64,000 nt of DNA. Origin: Crambe crambe (taxonomy: Eukaryota > Porifera > Demospongiae > Poecilosclerida > Crambeidae). The notes beneath the pieces are model-generated. The model was given only the letters and a program-made list of their open reading frames with translations. It was not told where the DNA came from and did no database searches. Within the stretch, counting starts at the first letter, position 1. The number at the start of each line of letters is the position of its first letter. Below are positions 10,916-25,764 of the stretch, piece after piece. Made by a program: the position numbers and the translations under genes. The DNA lies in NCBI GenBank assembly GCA_963924555.1, contig OZ004581.1, positions 8,533,338 through 8,597,337 on the forward strand, read 5' to 3'.

Positions 10916-11417
10916 GATAAGAGACATTGCCAGGTGAGTTAATCACATCATATATTTACAACCTCCAGCTGCCACTTTTGGTCATGTAAAACCAGCCTAC
11001 TAAAGAAGATAGTACAGTCACAAGAAATTCATCTTTGATGAGTGAGTAGAGGAAGAGGTAGGAAGTGCAGGGATTCAGTTATTGTATGGTGGTAAGAAAC
11101 AGACAGCCTGATAAACTGTACGTTGCAGAGTAGAATCGCTGATATGAATATCTGCACACACTCTTTAGTTGATAAACTGCAACACTTTATTCTGATAACC
11201 AAATTTTCGCGTTTTTATATTTCGCTATATATTTCAATAAATAGCGAAAATTAAAATTTTTCATGGACATCGCAAATCAGATCTAATAAAATAAAATTTG
11301 CCATTTTTTGGATACTATTTTTTTCCTGATTCAATCCTAAATCTACTTAGTCCATGTCTGTGGTTCTAGGTAATCAGTAGCAGATTTTCTGCTACTTCTG
11401 ACAACTCAGTCTATTGA

Positions 11418-12246
11418 TAGTCTCGCGGGCCGACCCTTTACCAACCCAAGGGAAGGGAAAGGGTCTGGTCAAACTCGCATAAGCGTTTCGTTCTACTGGT
11501 CCAGGAATTTCTTGGACCGATAATTAATTCAGTGTAAAATAACCTCAAAGCTATGAATAATGTTAAGAATAAATTGGCGTGTAAGTTTAGTCATTCGGGC
11601 ATAAACTAGTGATCGATCGAGAGCGAGCTGCCGGAGAGAGCTGCTGGCTTGCTCTAGCTACTAAGTCATAAAAAGTTGCATGGAGCTAGTTGTGCTGCTG
11701 AAGGGTCGGTTGTGTGAGACTACACAGCAGCTACTGTGCCTTTGGAAACCCCAGCAGGGATTGTGCTTGTGCTCGAGCTGTGAGTGCTAGCTGAAATCCA
11801 TGGCATCAGGGCCTGATCAGGCTCAGAAGGTGGAAGAGAAGCTCTTTAACCTGCATACAGCATAGATCTATTGTAGCACTATTCCATGCGCACAATAATG
11901 TGATGCACTGTGACGCACGCGAATTATTAGCACGTTTGCTGAGTGTGCAGAACGAATGTTTTCAGAGCTAGAGACCACCTCGCGGGGGTGTGGCTATGCC
12001 AGACTAGTTGGCGGTGTCTTTGTAATTGTAGTCTCGCTGGCCAGACCCCTTACCAACCACGATTGGTAAAGGGTTGGGCCCGCGAGACTAGTGTCTTTGC
12101 CTCTTCATACTCATCTTCCCTGAGTGCTGGAGAGGCCATCTTGCATCTGAGGCAGTACTCATACTGTAGAGTGAAACGAGACTAACTATCGGACTCTGAA
12201 GTAATAGCGTAATAGCTAGTGGTAAAGGGTCGGCTATGCCAGACTA
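11418..12246. mobile_element. Cluster of TAGTCT-ended MITEs, some nested
   Basis: Several copies of related ends occur: TAGTCTCGCGGGCC plus CCCTTTACCAACC at 11,418; GGCTATGCCAGACTA ending near 12,006; a compact inverted pair at 12,029-12,090; and GGCTATGCCAGACTA again near 12,232-12,246. The ends match those of the 5,172-5,690 element. The compact copy is flanked by GTGTCTTTG at 12,014-12,022 and 12,091-12,099, a 9-bp duplication with six extra bases on the left side. Exact nesting of the rest could not be resolved by eye. Confidence 0.65.
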
Positions 12247-12797
12247 GCTAGCTAGCTACGAGTATGATATGATGTCATCATTTGGTTATTTAGGAAGAAA
12301 TATTTTTCAAAACTATGAATCAGGCTATGCACGTTGATATGTGAGATAGAACATTCTGAATTATAATACAGTGGAATCGCGCCCTTCTTTCCAGAAAGCC
12401 TAAGGCTTCAATTGAAGCGTTCTAATTGCTACTGGCAGTGTAGTGGATGTAAAAGATACACATATACACTCAACTGAGTACTGTAACCCTTGTGCATGTG
12501 ATGACAGCTTAAGTTTCCAGGAAAGCTTTAGTCATGACTTACCTGAATTTTGACGTAGTTTCATATCAATAGCTATTCAATATCAAAGGTATAGGAATAG
12601 GGGACGGGAGGGTCATGATGAAGAGTCTAACACAAAAAGGAGCAGATGACTCATGGACCTCCCATCCCCTATGAATATGGAACTGTTGTACATTGTTAGG
12701 TAATAAATCTTTTGCATATGTCCATACTTTTTCCAATTCTACAATTTTTTATCATTAGTACTAGTTATACCCAATAGCTACATGTAGTTATGGCTAC

Positions 12798-12846
12798 CTT
12801 GCTTCAAACTCTCCATGGCAATGACCTCAAGTTCACTAGTAGTAAT
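12798..12846 (-). CDS. Predicted 49-nt internal exon of the Roc-COR gene
   Basis: On the minus strand a T-rich tract ending TTGGTAG is followed by 49 open bases (ITTSELEVIAMESLKQ plus one G), then a weak GTAGCC donor. The acceptor side is homologous to the end of the array unit (CGTATTTTGAT-ATTAAT), so the exon directly abuts the array. It enters in phase 0, matching the end of the first exon at 36,951. It leaves one base, exactly what the last exon at 3,424 needs to make GAG. The phase agreement on both sides is the main support. The weak donor and lack of RNA data are the caveats. Confidence 0.55.
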
Positions 12847-14232
12847 CTACCAACGAAATAAATAAATATATAATTAATATCAAAATACGACAGTGAAGGT
12901 ACGACAGGGTAAGAAAATAGACAGCATGTAAGTAACAATGTAAAGAGTGAGTAAGTTCAGAATAACTTACCCCCTGAAAGAATGAAATTAATCATCAAAA
13001 TACGACAGTGAAGGTACGAAAGGGTAAGAAAATTGACAGCATGTAAGTAACAATATAAAGAGTGAGTACGTTTGGAATAACTTACCTTCTGAAGAAATAA
13101 AAATAGGCATCAAAATACGAGAGTGAAGGTACGACAGGGTAAGAGAATAGACAGCATGTAAGTAACAATGCAGAGAGTGAGTACATTAAGAATAACTTGC
13201 CTCCTGAAGGTATAAATTTAGGCATCAAAATACGACGGTGAGGGTAAGAGAATAGACAGCATGTAAGTAACAATGTAAAGAGTGAGTACGTTCAGAATAA
13301 CTTACCAACTGAAATTAATACGACAGTGAAGGTACGACAGGGTAAGAGAATAGACAGCATGTAAGTAATAATGTAAAGAGTGAGTACGTTCAGAATAACT
13401 TACCCACTAAAGCAATGAAATTAATCATGAAAATATGACAGTGAAGGTACGACAGGGTAAGAGAATAGACAGCATGTAAGTAACAATGTAAAGAGTGAGT
13501 ATGTTCAGAATAACTTACCCACTAAAGCAATGAAATTAATCATCAAAATACGACAGTGAAGGTACGACAGGGTAAGAGAATAGACAGCATGTAAGTAACA
13601 ATGCAGAGAGTGAGTACATTCAGAATAACTTGCCTCCTGAAGGTATAAATTTAGGCATCAAAATACGACGGTAAGGGTAAGAGAATAGACAGCATGTAAG
13701 TAACAATGTAAAGAATGAGTACGTTCAGAATAACTTACCAACTGAAATTAATACGACAGTGAAGGTACGACAGGGTAAGAGAATAGACAGCATGTAAGTA
13801 ATAATGTAAAGAGTGAGTACGTTCAGAACAACTTACCTCCTGAAGGAATGAAATTAAGCATCAAAATATGACAGTGAAGGTACGACAGGGTAAGAAAATA
13901 GACAGCATGTAAGTAACAATGTAAAGAGTGAGTATGTTCAGAATAACTTACCCACTAAAGGAATGAAATTAATCATGAAAATATGACAGTGAAGGTACGA
14001 CAGGGTAAGAGAATAGACAGCATGTAAGTAACAATGTAAAGAGTGAGTATGTTCAGAATAATTTACCTGCTGAAGGAATGAAATTAAGCATCAAAATATG
14101 ACAGTGAAGGTAAGACAGGGTAAGAGAATAGACAGCATGTAAGTAACAATGCAGAGAGTGAATCAGTTCTGAATAACTTACTTGCTGTAGGAATGAAATT
14201 AAGCATTGAAATACGACAGTGAAGGTACGACA

Positions 14233-16500
14233 GGATAAGAGAATAGACAGCATGTAAGTAACAATGCAGAGAGTGAGTACGTTCAGAATAACTTACCTCC
14301 TGAAGGAATGAAATTGAGCATCAAAATACGACAGTGAAGGTACAGCAGGGTAAGAGAATAGACAGTATGTAAGTAACAATGCAGAGAGTGAGTGAGTTCA
14401 GAATAACTTACTCGCTGAAGGAATGAAATTAAGCATCAAAATACGACAGTGAAGGTAAGAGAATAGACAGCATGTAAGTAACAATGCAGAGAGTGAGTAC
14501 ATTCAGAATAACTTACCTCCTGAAGGAATGAAATTAATCATCAAAATACGACAGTGAAGGTACGACAGGGTAAGAGAATAGACAGTATGTAAGTAACAAT
14601 GTAAAGAGTGAGTACATTCAGAATAACTTACTTCCTAAAGGAATAAAATTAGGTATCAAAATACGACAGTGAAGGTACGACAGGGTAAGAGAATAGACAG
14701 CATGTAATTGACAATGCAGAGAGTGAGTCAGTTCAGAATAACTTACCCGCTGAAGGAATTAAATTAAGCATCAAAAGACGACAGTGAAGGTATGGCAGGG
14801 TAAGAGAATAGACAGCATGTAAGTAACAATGCAGAGAGTGAGTATGTTCAAAATAACTTACCTTCTGAAGGAATGAAATTAAGCATCAAAATATGACAGT
14901 GAAGGTAAGACAGGGTAAGAGAATAGACAGCATGTAAGTAACAATGCAGAGAGTGAATCAGTTCTGAATAACTTACTTGCTGTAGGAATGAAATTAAGCA
15001 TTGAAATACGACAGTGAAGGTACGACAGGATAAGAGAATAGACAGCATGTAAGTAACAATGCAGAGAGTGAGTACGTTCAGAATAACTTACCTCCTGAAG
15101 GAATGAAATTGAGCATCAAAATACGACAGTGAAGGTACAACAGGGTAAGAGAATAGACAGCATGTAAGTAACAATGCAGAGAGTGAGTGAGTTCAGAATA
15201 ACTTACTCGCTGAAGGAATGAAATTAAGCATCAAAATACGACAGTGAAGGTAAGAGAATAGACAGCATGTAAGTAACAATGCAGAGAGTGAGTACATTCA
15301 GAATAACTTACCTCCTGAAGGAATGAAATTAAGCATCAAAATACGAGAGTGAAGGTACAACAGGGTAAGAGAATAGACAGCATGTAAGTAACAATGCAGA
15401 GAGTGAGTATGTTCAGAATAACTTACCTCCTGAAGGAATGAAATTGAGCATCAAAATACGACAGTGAAGGTACAGCAGGGTAAGAAAATAGACAGCATGT
15501 AAGTAACAATGCAGAGAGTGAGTCAGTTCAGAATAACTTACTCGCTGAAGGAATGAAATTAAGCATCAAAATAAGACAGTGAAGGTAAGAGAATAGACAG
15601 CATGTAAGTAATAATGCAGAGAGTGAGTACATTCAGAATAACTTACCTCCTGAAGGAATGAAATTAAGAATCAAATACGAGAGTGAAGGTACGACAGGGT
15701 AAGAGAATAGACAGCATGTAAGTAACAATGCAGAGAGTGAGTACGTTCAAAATAACTTACCTGCTGAAGGAATGAAATTAATCATCAAAATACGACAGTG
15801 AAGGTACAACAGGGTAAGAGAATAGACAGCATGTAATTGACAATGCAGAGAGTGAGTCAGTTCAGAATCACTTACCCGCTGAAGGAATTAAATTAAGCAT
15901 CAAAAGATGACAGTGAAGGTATGGCAGGGTAAGAGAATAGACAGCATGTAAGTAACAATGCAGAGAGTGAATCAGTTCTGAATAACTTACTTGCTGTAGG
16001 AATGAAATTAAGCATTGAAATACGACAGTGAAGGTACGACAGGATAAGAGAATATTACAGCATGTAAGTAACAATGCAGAGAGTGAGTGAGTTCAGAATA
16101 ACTTACTCGCTGAAGGAATGAAATTAAGCATCAAAATACGACAGTGAAGGTAAGAGAATAGACAGCATGTAAGTAACAATACAGAGAGTGAGTACATTCA
16201 GAATAACTTACCTCCTGAAGGAATGAAATTAAGCATCAAAATACGAGAGTGAAGGTACAACAGGGTAAGAGAATAGACAGCATGTAAGTAACAATGCAGA
16301 GAGTGAGTATGTTCAGAATAACTTACCTCCTGAAGAAATGAAATTGAGCATCAAAATACGACAGTGAAGGTACAGCAGGGTAAGAAAATAGACAGCATGT
16401 AAGTAACAATGCAGAGAGTTAGTCAGTTCAGAATAACTTACTCGCTGAAGGAATGAAATTAAGCATCAAAATAAGACAGTGAAGGTAAGAGAATAGACAG
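14233..16500. repeat. Higher-order block of the array, copy 1
   Basis: The order of unit variants here recurs almost exactly at about 25,765-28,150. The offset is 11,532-11,533, rising to 11,648 after one extra 115-bp unit in the second copy. A following stretch, 17,240-17,760, recurs near 28,200-28,740 at offset 10,968. These are segmental duplications within the array. Confidence 0.8.
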
Positions 16501-19500
16501 CATGTAAGTAATAATGCAGAGAGTGAGTACATTCAGAATAACTTACCTCCTGAAGGAATGAAATTAAGCATCAAAATACAAGAGTGAAGGTACGACAGGG
16601 TAAGAGAATAGACAGCATGTAAGTAACAATGCAGAGAGTGAGTACGTTCAGAATAACTTACCCGCTGAAGGAATGAAATTAATCATCAAAATACGACAGT
16701 GAAGGTACAACAGGGTAAGAGAATAGACAGCATGTAATTGACAATGCAGAGAGTGAGTCAGTTCAGAATAACTTACCCGCTGAAGGAATTAAATTAAGCA
16801 TCAAAAGACGACAGTGAAGGTATGGCAGGGTAAGAGAATAGACAGCATGTAAGTAACAATGCAGAGAGTGAATCAGTTCTGAATAACTTACTTGCTGTAG
16901 GAATGAAATTAAGCATTGAAATACAACAGTGAAGGTACGACAGGATAAGAGAATAGACAACATGTAAGTAACAATGCAGATAGTGAGTACGTTCAGAATA
17001 ACTTACCTCCTGAAGGAATAAAATTGAGCATCAAAATACGACAGTGAAGGTACAGCAGGGTAAGAGAATAGACAGCATGTAAGTAACAATGCAGAGAGTG
17101 AGTCAGTTCAGAATAACTTACTCGCTGAAGGAATGAAATTAAGCATCAAAATACGACAGTGAAGGTAAGAGAATAGACAGCATGTAAGTAACAATGCAGA
17201 GAGTGAGTATGTTCAGAATAACTTACCCGCTGAAGGAACGAAATTAATCATCAAAATACGACAGTGAAGGTACGACAGGGTAAGAGAATAGACAGCATGG
17301 AATTGACAATGCAGAGAGTGAGTCAGTTCAGAATAACTTACCCGCTGAAGGAATTAAATTAAGCATCAAAAGACGACAGTGAAGGTATGGCAGGGTAAGA
17401 GAATAGACAGCATGTAAGTAACAATGCAGAGAGTATGTTCAAAATAACTTACATTCTGAAGGAATGAAATTAAGCATCAAAATACGACAGTGAAGGTAAG
17501 ACAGGGTAAGAGAATAGACAGCATGTAAGTAACAATGCAGAGAGTGAATCAGTTCTGAATAACTTACTTGCTGTAGGAATGAAATTAAGCATTGAAATAC
17601 GACAGTGAAGGTACGACAGGATAAGAGAATAGACAGCATATAAGTAACAATGCAGATAGTGAGTACGTTCAGAGTAACTTACCTCCTGAAGGAATAAAAT
17701 TGAGCATCAAAATACGACAGTGAAGGTACGACAGGGTAAGAGAATAGACAGCATGTAATTAACAATGCAGAGAGTGAGTCAGTTCAGAATAACTTACTCG
17801 CTGAAGGAATGAAATTAAGCATCAAAATACGACAGTGAAGGTAAGAGAATAGACAGCATGTAAGTAACAATGCAGAGAGTGAGTACATTCAGAATAACTT
17901 ACCTCCTGAAGGAATGAAATTGAGCATCAAAATACGACAGTGAAGGTACGACAGGGTAAGAGAATAGACAGCATGTAAGTAACAATGCAGAGAGTGAGTA
18001 CATTCCGAATAACTTGCCTCCTGAAGGTATAAATTTAGGCATCAAAATACGACAGTGAGGGTAAGAGAATAGACAGCATGTAAGTAACAATGTAAAGAGT
18101 GAGTACGTTCAGAATAACTTACCAACTGAAATTAATACGACAGTGAAGGTACGACAGGGTAAGAGAATAGACAGCATGTAAGTAATAATGTAAAGAGTGA
18201 GTACGTTCAGAACAACTTACCTCCTGAAGGAATGAAATTAAGCATCAAAATATGACAGTGAAGGTACGACAGGGTAAGAAAATAGACAGCATGTAAGTAA
18301 CAATGTAAAGAGTGAGTATGTTAAGAATAACTTACCCACTAAAGGAATGAAATTAATCATGAAAATAATTATGACAGTGAAGGTACGACAGGGTAAGAGA
18401 ATAGACAGCATATAAGTAACAATGTAAAGAGTGATTACATTCAGAATAACTTACCAACTGAAATTAATACGACAGTGAAGGTACGACAAGGTAAGAGAAT
18501 AGACAGCATGTAAGTAACAATGTAAAGAGTATGTTAAGAATAATTTACCTGCTGAAGGAATGAAATTAATCATCAAAATACGACAGTGAAAGACAGGGTA
18601 AGAGAATAGACAGCATGTAAGTAACAATGTAAAGAGAATGTTAAGAATAACTTACCCGCTGAAGGAATGAAATTAATCATCAAAATACGACAGTGAAGGT
18701 ACGACAGGGTAAGAGAATAGACAGCATGTAAGTAATAATGTAAAGAGTGAGTACATTCAGAATAACTTACCAACTGAAATTAATACGATAGTGAAGGTAC
18801 GACAGGGTAAGAGAATAGACAGCATGTAAATACAAATTGTAAAGAGTGAGTACATTCAGAATGACTTACTTCCTAAAGGAATAAAATTAGGTATCAAAAT
18901 ACGACAGTGAAGGTACAACAGGGTAAGAGAATAAACAGCATGTAAGTAACAATGCAGAGAGTGAGTATGTTCAGAATAACTTACCGACTGAAGAAATAAA
19001 ATTAAGCATCAAAATATAACAGTGAAGGTATGGCAGGGTAAGAGAATAGACAGCATGTAACTGACAATGCAGAGAGTGAGTCAGTTCAGAATAACTTACC
19101 CGCTGAAGGAATTAAATTAAGCATCAAAAGACGACAGTGAAGGTATGGCAGGGTAAGAGAATAGACAGCATGTAAGTAACAATGCAGAGAGTATGTTAAA
19201 AAAAACTTACCTTCTGAAGGAATGAAATTAAGCATCAAAATACGACAGTGAAGGTAAGACAGGGTAAGAGAATAGACAGTATGTAAGTAACAATGTAAAG
19301 AGTATGTTAAGAATAACTTACCCGCTGAAGGAATGAAATTAAGCATCAAAATACAACAGTGAAGGTACGGCAGGGTAAGAGAATAGACAGCATGTAAGTA
19401 ACAATGCAGAGAGTGAGTCTGTACAGAATAACTTACTTTCTGAAGGAATGAAATTAAGCATCGAAATACGACAGTGAAGGTACAACAGGGTAAGATAATA

Positions 19501-22500
19501 AACAGCATGTAAGTAACAATGCAGAGAGTGAGTATGTTCAGAATAACTTACTGACTGAAGAAATGAAATTAAGCATCAAAATATAACAGTGAAGGTACAG
19601 CAGGGTAAGAGAATAGACAGCATGTAAGTAACAATGCAGAGAGTGAGTACGTTCAGAATAACTTACCTCCTGAAGGAATGGAATTAAGCATCAAAATACA
19701 ACGGTGAAGGTACGGCAGGGTAAGAGAATAGACAGCATGTAAGTAACAATGCAGAGAGTGAGTACGTTCAGAAAAACTTACCTCCATAAGGAATGAAATT
19801 AAGCATCAAAACACGACAGTGAAGGTAAGACAGGGTAAGAGAATAGACAGCATGTAAGTAACAATGCAGAGAGTGAGAACGTTCAGAATAACTTACATCC
19901 TGAAGGAATGAAATTAAGCATCAAAATACGACAGTGAAGGTAAGACAGGGTAAGAGAATAGACAGCATGTAAGTAACAATGCAGAGAGTGAGTACGTTCA
20001 GAAAAACTTACCTCCTTAAGGAATGAAATTAAGCATCAAAATACGACAGTGAAGGTAAGACAGGGTAAGAGAATAGACAGCATGTAAGTAACAATGCAGA
20101 GAGTGAGTATGTTCAGAATAACTTACCTCCTGAAGGAATGAAATTGAGCATCAAAATACGACAGTGAAGGTACAGCAGGGTAAGAAAATAGACAGCATGT
20201 AAGTAACAATGCAGAGAGTGAGTCAGTTCAGAATAACTTACTCGCTGAAGGAATGAAATTAAGCATCAAAATAAGACAGTGAAGGTAAGAGAATAGACAG
20301 CATGTAAGTAATAATGCAGAGAGTGAGTACATTCAGAATAACTTACCTCCTGAAGGAATGAAATTAAGAATCAAAATACGAGAGTGAAGGTACGACAGGG
20401 TAAGAGAAAAGACAGCATGTAAGTAACAAAATGCAGAGAGTGAGTTTATTCAGAATAACTTACCCGCTGAAGGAATAAATTAAGAATCAGTGACAGTATG
20501 ACAGGGTAAGAGAATAGACAGTATGTGAGTAACAATGTAGAGTGTGAGTTGGTTCAGAATAACTTACCCCCTGAAGGCATCAAAATACGACAGGGTAAGA
20601 GAATAGACAGCATGTAAGTAACAATGCAGAGAGTGAGTCAGATCAGAATAACTTACATCCTGAAGGAATGAAATTAAGCATCAAAATACGACAGTGAAGG
20701 TAAGACAGGGTAAGAGAATAGACAGCATGTAAGTTACAATGCAGAGAGTGAGTCTGTACATAATAACTTACTTTCTGAAGGAATGAAATTAAGCATAGAA
20801 ATACGACGACAGGGTAAGAGAATAGACAGCATGTAAGTAACAATGCAGAGAGTGAGTACGTTCAGAATAACTTACCTCCTGAAGGAATGAAATTAAGCAT
20901 CAAAATACGACGACAGCATAAGAGAATAGACAGCATGTAAGTAACAATGCAGAGAGTGAGTACGTTCAGAATAAATTACCTCCTGAAGGAATAAAATTAA
21001 GCATCAAAATACGACAGTGAAGGTAAGACAGGGTAAGAGAATAGACAGCATGTAAGTAACAATGCAGAGAGTGAGTATGTTCAGAATAACTTACCGACTG
21101 AAGGAATGAAATTAAGCATCAAAATACGACGACAGGGTAAGAGAATAGACAGCATGTAAGTAACAATGCAGAGAGTGAGTACGTTCAGAATAACTTACCT
21201 CCTGAAGGAATGAAATTAAGCATCAAAATACGACAGTGAAGGTAAGACAGGGTAAGAGAATAGACAGCAGTAAGTAACAATGCAGAGAGTGAGTACGTTC
21301 AGAATAACTTACCGACTGAAGGAATGAAATTAAGCATCAAAATACGACAGTAAAGGTAAGACAGGGTAAGAGAAAAGACAGCATGTAAGTAACAAAATGC
21401 AGAGAGTGAGTTTATTCAGAATAACTTACCCGCTGAAGGAATAAATTAAGAATCAGTGACAGTATGACAGGGTAAGAGAATAGACAGTATGTGAGTAACA
21501 ATGTAGAGTGTGAGTTGGTTCAGAATAACTTACCCCCTGAAGGCATCAAAATACGACAGGGTAAGAGAATAGACAGCATGTAAGTAATAATGTAAAGAGT
21601 GAGTACGTTCAGAATAACTTACCCACTAAAGCAATGAAATTAATCATGAAAATATGACAGTGAAGGTACGACAGGGTAAGAGAATAGACAGCATGTAAGT
21701 AACAATGCAGAGAGTGAGTACGTTCAGAATAACTTACTAACTAAAGGAATGAAATTAAGCATCAAAATACGACAGTGAAGGTAAGACAGGGTAAGAGAAT
21801 AGACAGCATGTAAGTAACAATGCAGAGAGTGAGTACGTTCAGAATAACTTACCTCCTGAAGGAATAAAATTAAGCATCAAAATACGACGACAGGGTAAGA
21901 GCATGTAAGTAACAATGCAGAGAGTGAGTACGTTTAGAATAACTTACCTTCTGAAGGAATGAAATTAAGCATCAAAATACGACGACAGGGTAAGAGCATG
22001 TAAGTAACAATGCAGAGAGTGAGTACGTTCAGAATAACTTACCAACTGAAGGAATGAAATTAAGCATCAAAATACGACAGTGAAGGTACGGCAGGGTAAA
22101 AGAATAGACAGCATGTAAGTAACAATGCAGAGAGTGAGTACGTTCAGAATAACTTACCAACTGAAGGAATGAAATTAAGCATCAAAATACGACAGTGAAG
22201 GTAAGACAGGGTAAGAGAATAGACAGCATGTAAGTAACAATGCAGAGAGTGAGTACGTTCAGAATAACTTACCGACTGAAGGAATGAAATTAAGCATCAA
22301 AATACGACAGTAAAGGTAAGACAGGGTAAGAGAAAAGACAGCATGTAAGTAACAAAATGCAGAGAGTGAGTTTATTCAGAATAACTTACCCGCTGAAGGA
22401 ATAAATTAAGCATCAGTGACAGTATGACAGGGTAAGAGAATAGACAGTATGTGAGTAACAATGTAGAGTGTGAGTTGGTTCAGAATAACTTACCCCCTGA

Positions 22501-25500
22501 AGGCATCAAAATACGACAGGGTAAGAGAATAGACAGCATGTAAGTAACAATGCAGAGAGTGAGTCAGATCAGAATAACTTACATCCTGAAGGAATGAAAT
22601 TAAGCATCAAAATACGACAGTGAAGGTAAGACAGGGTAAGAGAATAGACAGCATGTAAGTTACAATGCAGAGAGTGAGTCTGTACATAATAACTTACTTT
22701 CTGAAGGAATGAAATTAAGCATAGAAATACGACGACAGGGTAAGAGAATAGACAGCATGTAAGTAACAATGCAGAGAGTGAGTACGTTCAGAATAACTTA
22801 CCTCCTGAAGGAATGAAATTAAGCATCAAAATACGACGACAGCATAAGAGAATAGACAGCATGTAAGTAACAATGCAGAGAGTGAGTACGTTCAGAATAA
22901 ATTACCTCCTGAAGGAATAAAATTAAGCATCAAAATACGACAGTGAAGGTAAGACAGGGTAAGAGAATAGACAGCATGTAAGTAACAATGCAGAGAGTGA
23001 GTATGTTCAGAATAACTTACCGACTGAAGGAATGAAATTAAGCATCAAAATACGACGACAGGGTAAGAGAATAGACAGCATGTAAGTAACAATGCAGAGA
23101 GTGAGTACGTTCAGAATAACTTACCTCCTGAAGGAATGAAATTAAGCATCAAAATACGACAGTGAAGGTAAGACAGGGTAAGAGAATAGACAGCGTGTAA
23201 GTAACAATGCAGAGTGAGTCTGTACAGATTAACTTACTTTCTGAAGGAATGAAATTAAGCATAGAAATACGACGACAGGGTAAGAGAATAGACAGCATGT
23301 AAGTAACAATGCAGAGAGTGAGTACGTTCAGAATAACTTACCTCCTGAAGGAATGAAATTAAGCATCAAAATACGACGACAGCATAAGAGAATAGACAGC
23401 ATGTAAGTAACAATGCAGAGAGTGAGTATGTTCAGAATAACTTACCTCCTGAAGGAATAAAATTAAGCATCAAAATACGACGACAGGGTAAGAGCATGTA
23501 AGTAACAATGCAGAGAGTGAGTACGTTTAGAATAACTTACCTTCTGAAGGAATGAAATTAAGCATCAAAATACGACGACAGGGTAAGAGCATGTAAGTAA
23601 CAATGCAGAGAGTGAATACGTTCAGAATAACTTACCAACTGAAGGAATGAAATTAAGCATCAAAATGCGACAGTGAAGGTAAGACAGGGTAAGAGAATAG
23701 ACAGCATGTAAGTAACAATGCAGAGAGTGAGTACGTTCAGAATAACTTACCTCCTGAAGGAATAAAATTAAGCATCAAAATACGACAGTGAAGGTAGGAC
23801 AGGGTAAGAGAATAGACAGCATGTAAGTAATAATGCAGAGAGTGAGTCAGTTCAGAATAACTTACCTCCTGAAGGAATAAAATTAAGCATCAAAATACGA
23901 CAGTGAAGGTAGGACAGGGTAAGAGAATAGACAGCATGTAAGTAATAATGCAGAGAGTGAGTACGTTCAGAATAACTTACCTTCTGAAGGAATGAAATTA
24001 AGCATCAAAATACGACGACAGGGTAAGAGCATGTAAGTAACAATGCAGAGAGTGAGTACGTTCAGAATAACGTACCAACTGAAGGAATGAAATTAAGCAT
24101 CAAAATACGACAGTGAACGTACGGCAGGGTAAAAGAATAGACAGCATGTAAGTAACAATGCAGAGAGTGAGTACGTTCAGAATAACTTACCAACTGAAGG
24201 AATGAAATTAAGCATCAAAATACGACGACAGGGTAAGAGAATAGACAGCATGTAAGTAACAATGCAGAGAGTGAGTACGTTCAGAATAACTTACCAACTG
24301 AAGGAAGGAAATTAAGCATCAAAATACAACAGTGAAGTTACGACAGGGTAAGAAAATAGACAGCATGTAAGTAACAATGCAGAGAGTGTGTCTGTACAGA
24401 ATAACTTACTCGCTGAAGGAATAAAATTAAGCATCAAAATACAACAGTGAAGGTACGACAGGGTAAGAGAATAGACAGCATGTAAGTAACAATGCAGAGA
24501 GTGAGTCTGTACAAAATAACTTACTCGCTGAAGGAATAAAATTAAGCATCGAAATACGATAGTGAAGGTACGACAGGGTAAAAGAATAGACAGCATGTAA
24601 GTAACAATGCAGAGAGTGAGTACGTTCAGAATAACTTACCAACTGAAGGAATGAAATTAAGCATCAAAATACGACGACAGGGTAAGAGAATAGACAGCAT
24701 GTAAGTAACAATGCAGAGAGTGAGTACGTTCAGAATAACTTACCGACTGAAGGAATGAAATTAAGCATCAAAATACGACAGTAAAGGTAAGACAGGGTAA
24801 GAGAATAGACAGCATGTAAGTAACAATGCAGAGAGTGAGTACGTTCAGAATAACTTACCGACTGAAGGAATGAAATTAAGCATCAAAATACGACAGTAAA
24901 GGTAAGACAGGGTAAGAGAAAAGACAGCATGTAAGTAACAAAATGCAGAGAGTGAGTTTATTCAGAATAACTTACCCGCTGAAGGAATAAATTAAGAATC
25001 AGTGACAGTATGACAGGGTAAGAGAATAGACAGTATGTGAGTAACAATGTAGAGTGTGAGTTGGTTCAGAATAACTTACCCCCTGAAGGCATCAAAATAC
25101 GACAGGGTAAGAGAATAGACAGCATGTAAGTAACAATGCAGAGAGTGAGTCAGTTCAGAATAACTTACATCCTGAAGGAATGAAATTAAGCATCAAAATA
25201 CGACAGTGAAGGTAAGACAGGGTAAGAGAATAGACAGCATGTAAGTTACAATGCAGAGAGTGAGTCTGTACAGAATAACTTACTTTCTGAAGGAATGAAA
25301 TTAAGCATAGAAATACGACGACAGGGTAAGAGAATAGACAGCATGTAAGTAACAATGCAGAGAGTGAGTACGTTCAGAATAACTTACTAACTGAAGGAAT
25401 GAAATTAAGCATCAAAATACGACAGTGAAGGTAAGACAGGGTAAGAGAATAGACAGCATGTAAGTAACAATGCAGAGAGTGAGTACGTTCAGAATAACTT

Positions 25501-25764
25501 ACAAACTGAAATTAAGCATCAAAATACGACAGTGAAGGTAAGACAGGGTAAGAGAATAGACAGCATGTAAGTAACGATGCAGAGAGTGAGTACATTCAGA
25601 ATAACTTACCAACTGAAGGAATGAAATTAAGCATCACAATACGACAGTGAAGGTACGGCAGGGTAAGAGAATAGACAGCATGTAAGTAACAATGCAGAGA
25701 GTGAGTCAGTTCAGAATAACTTACTCGCTGAAGGAATGAAATTAAGCATCAAAATACAACGACA

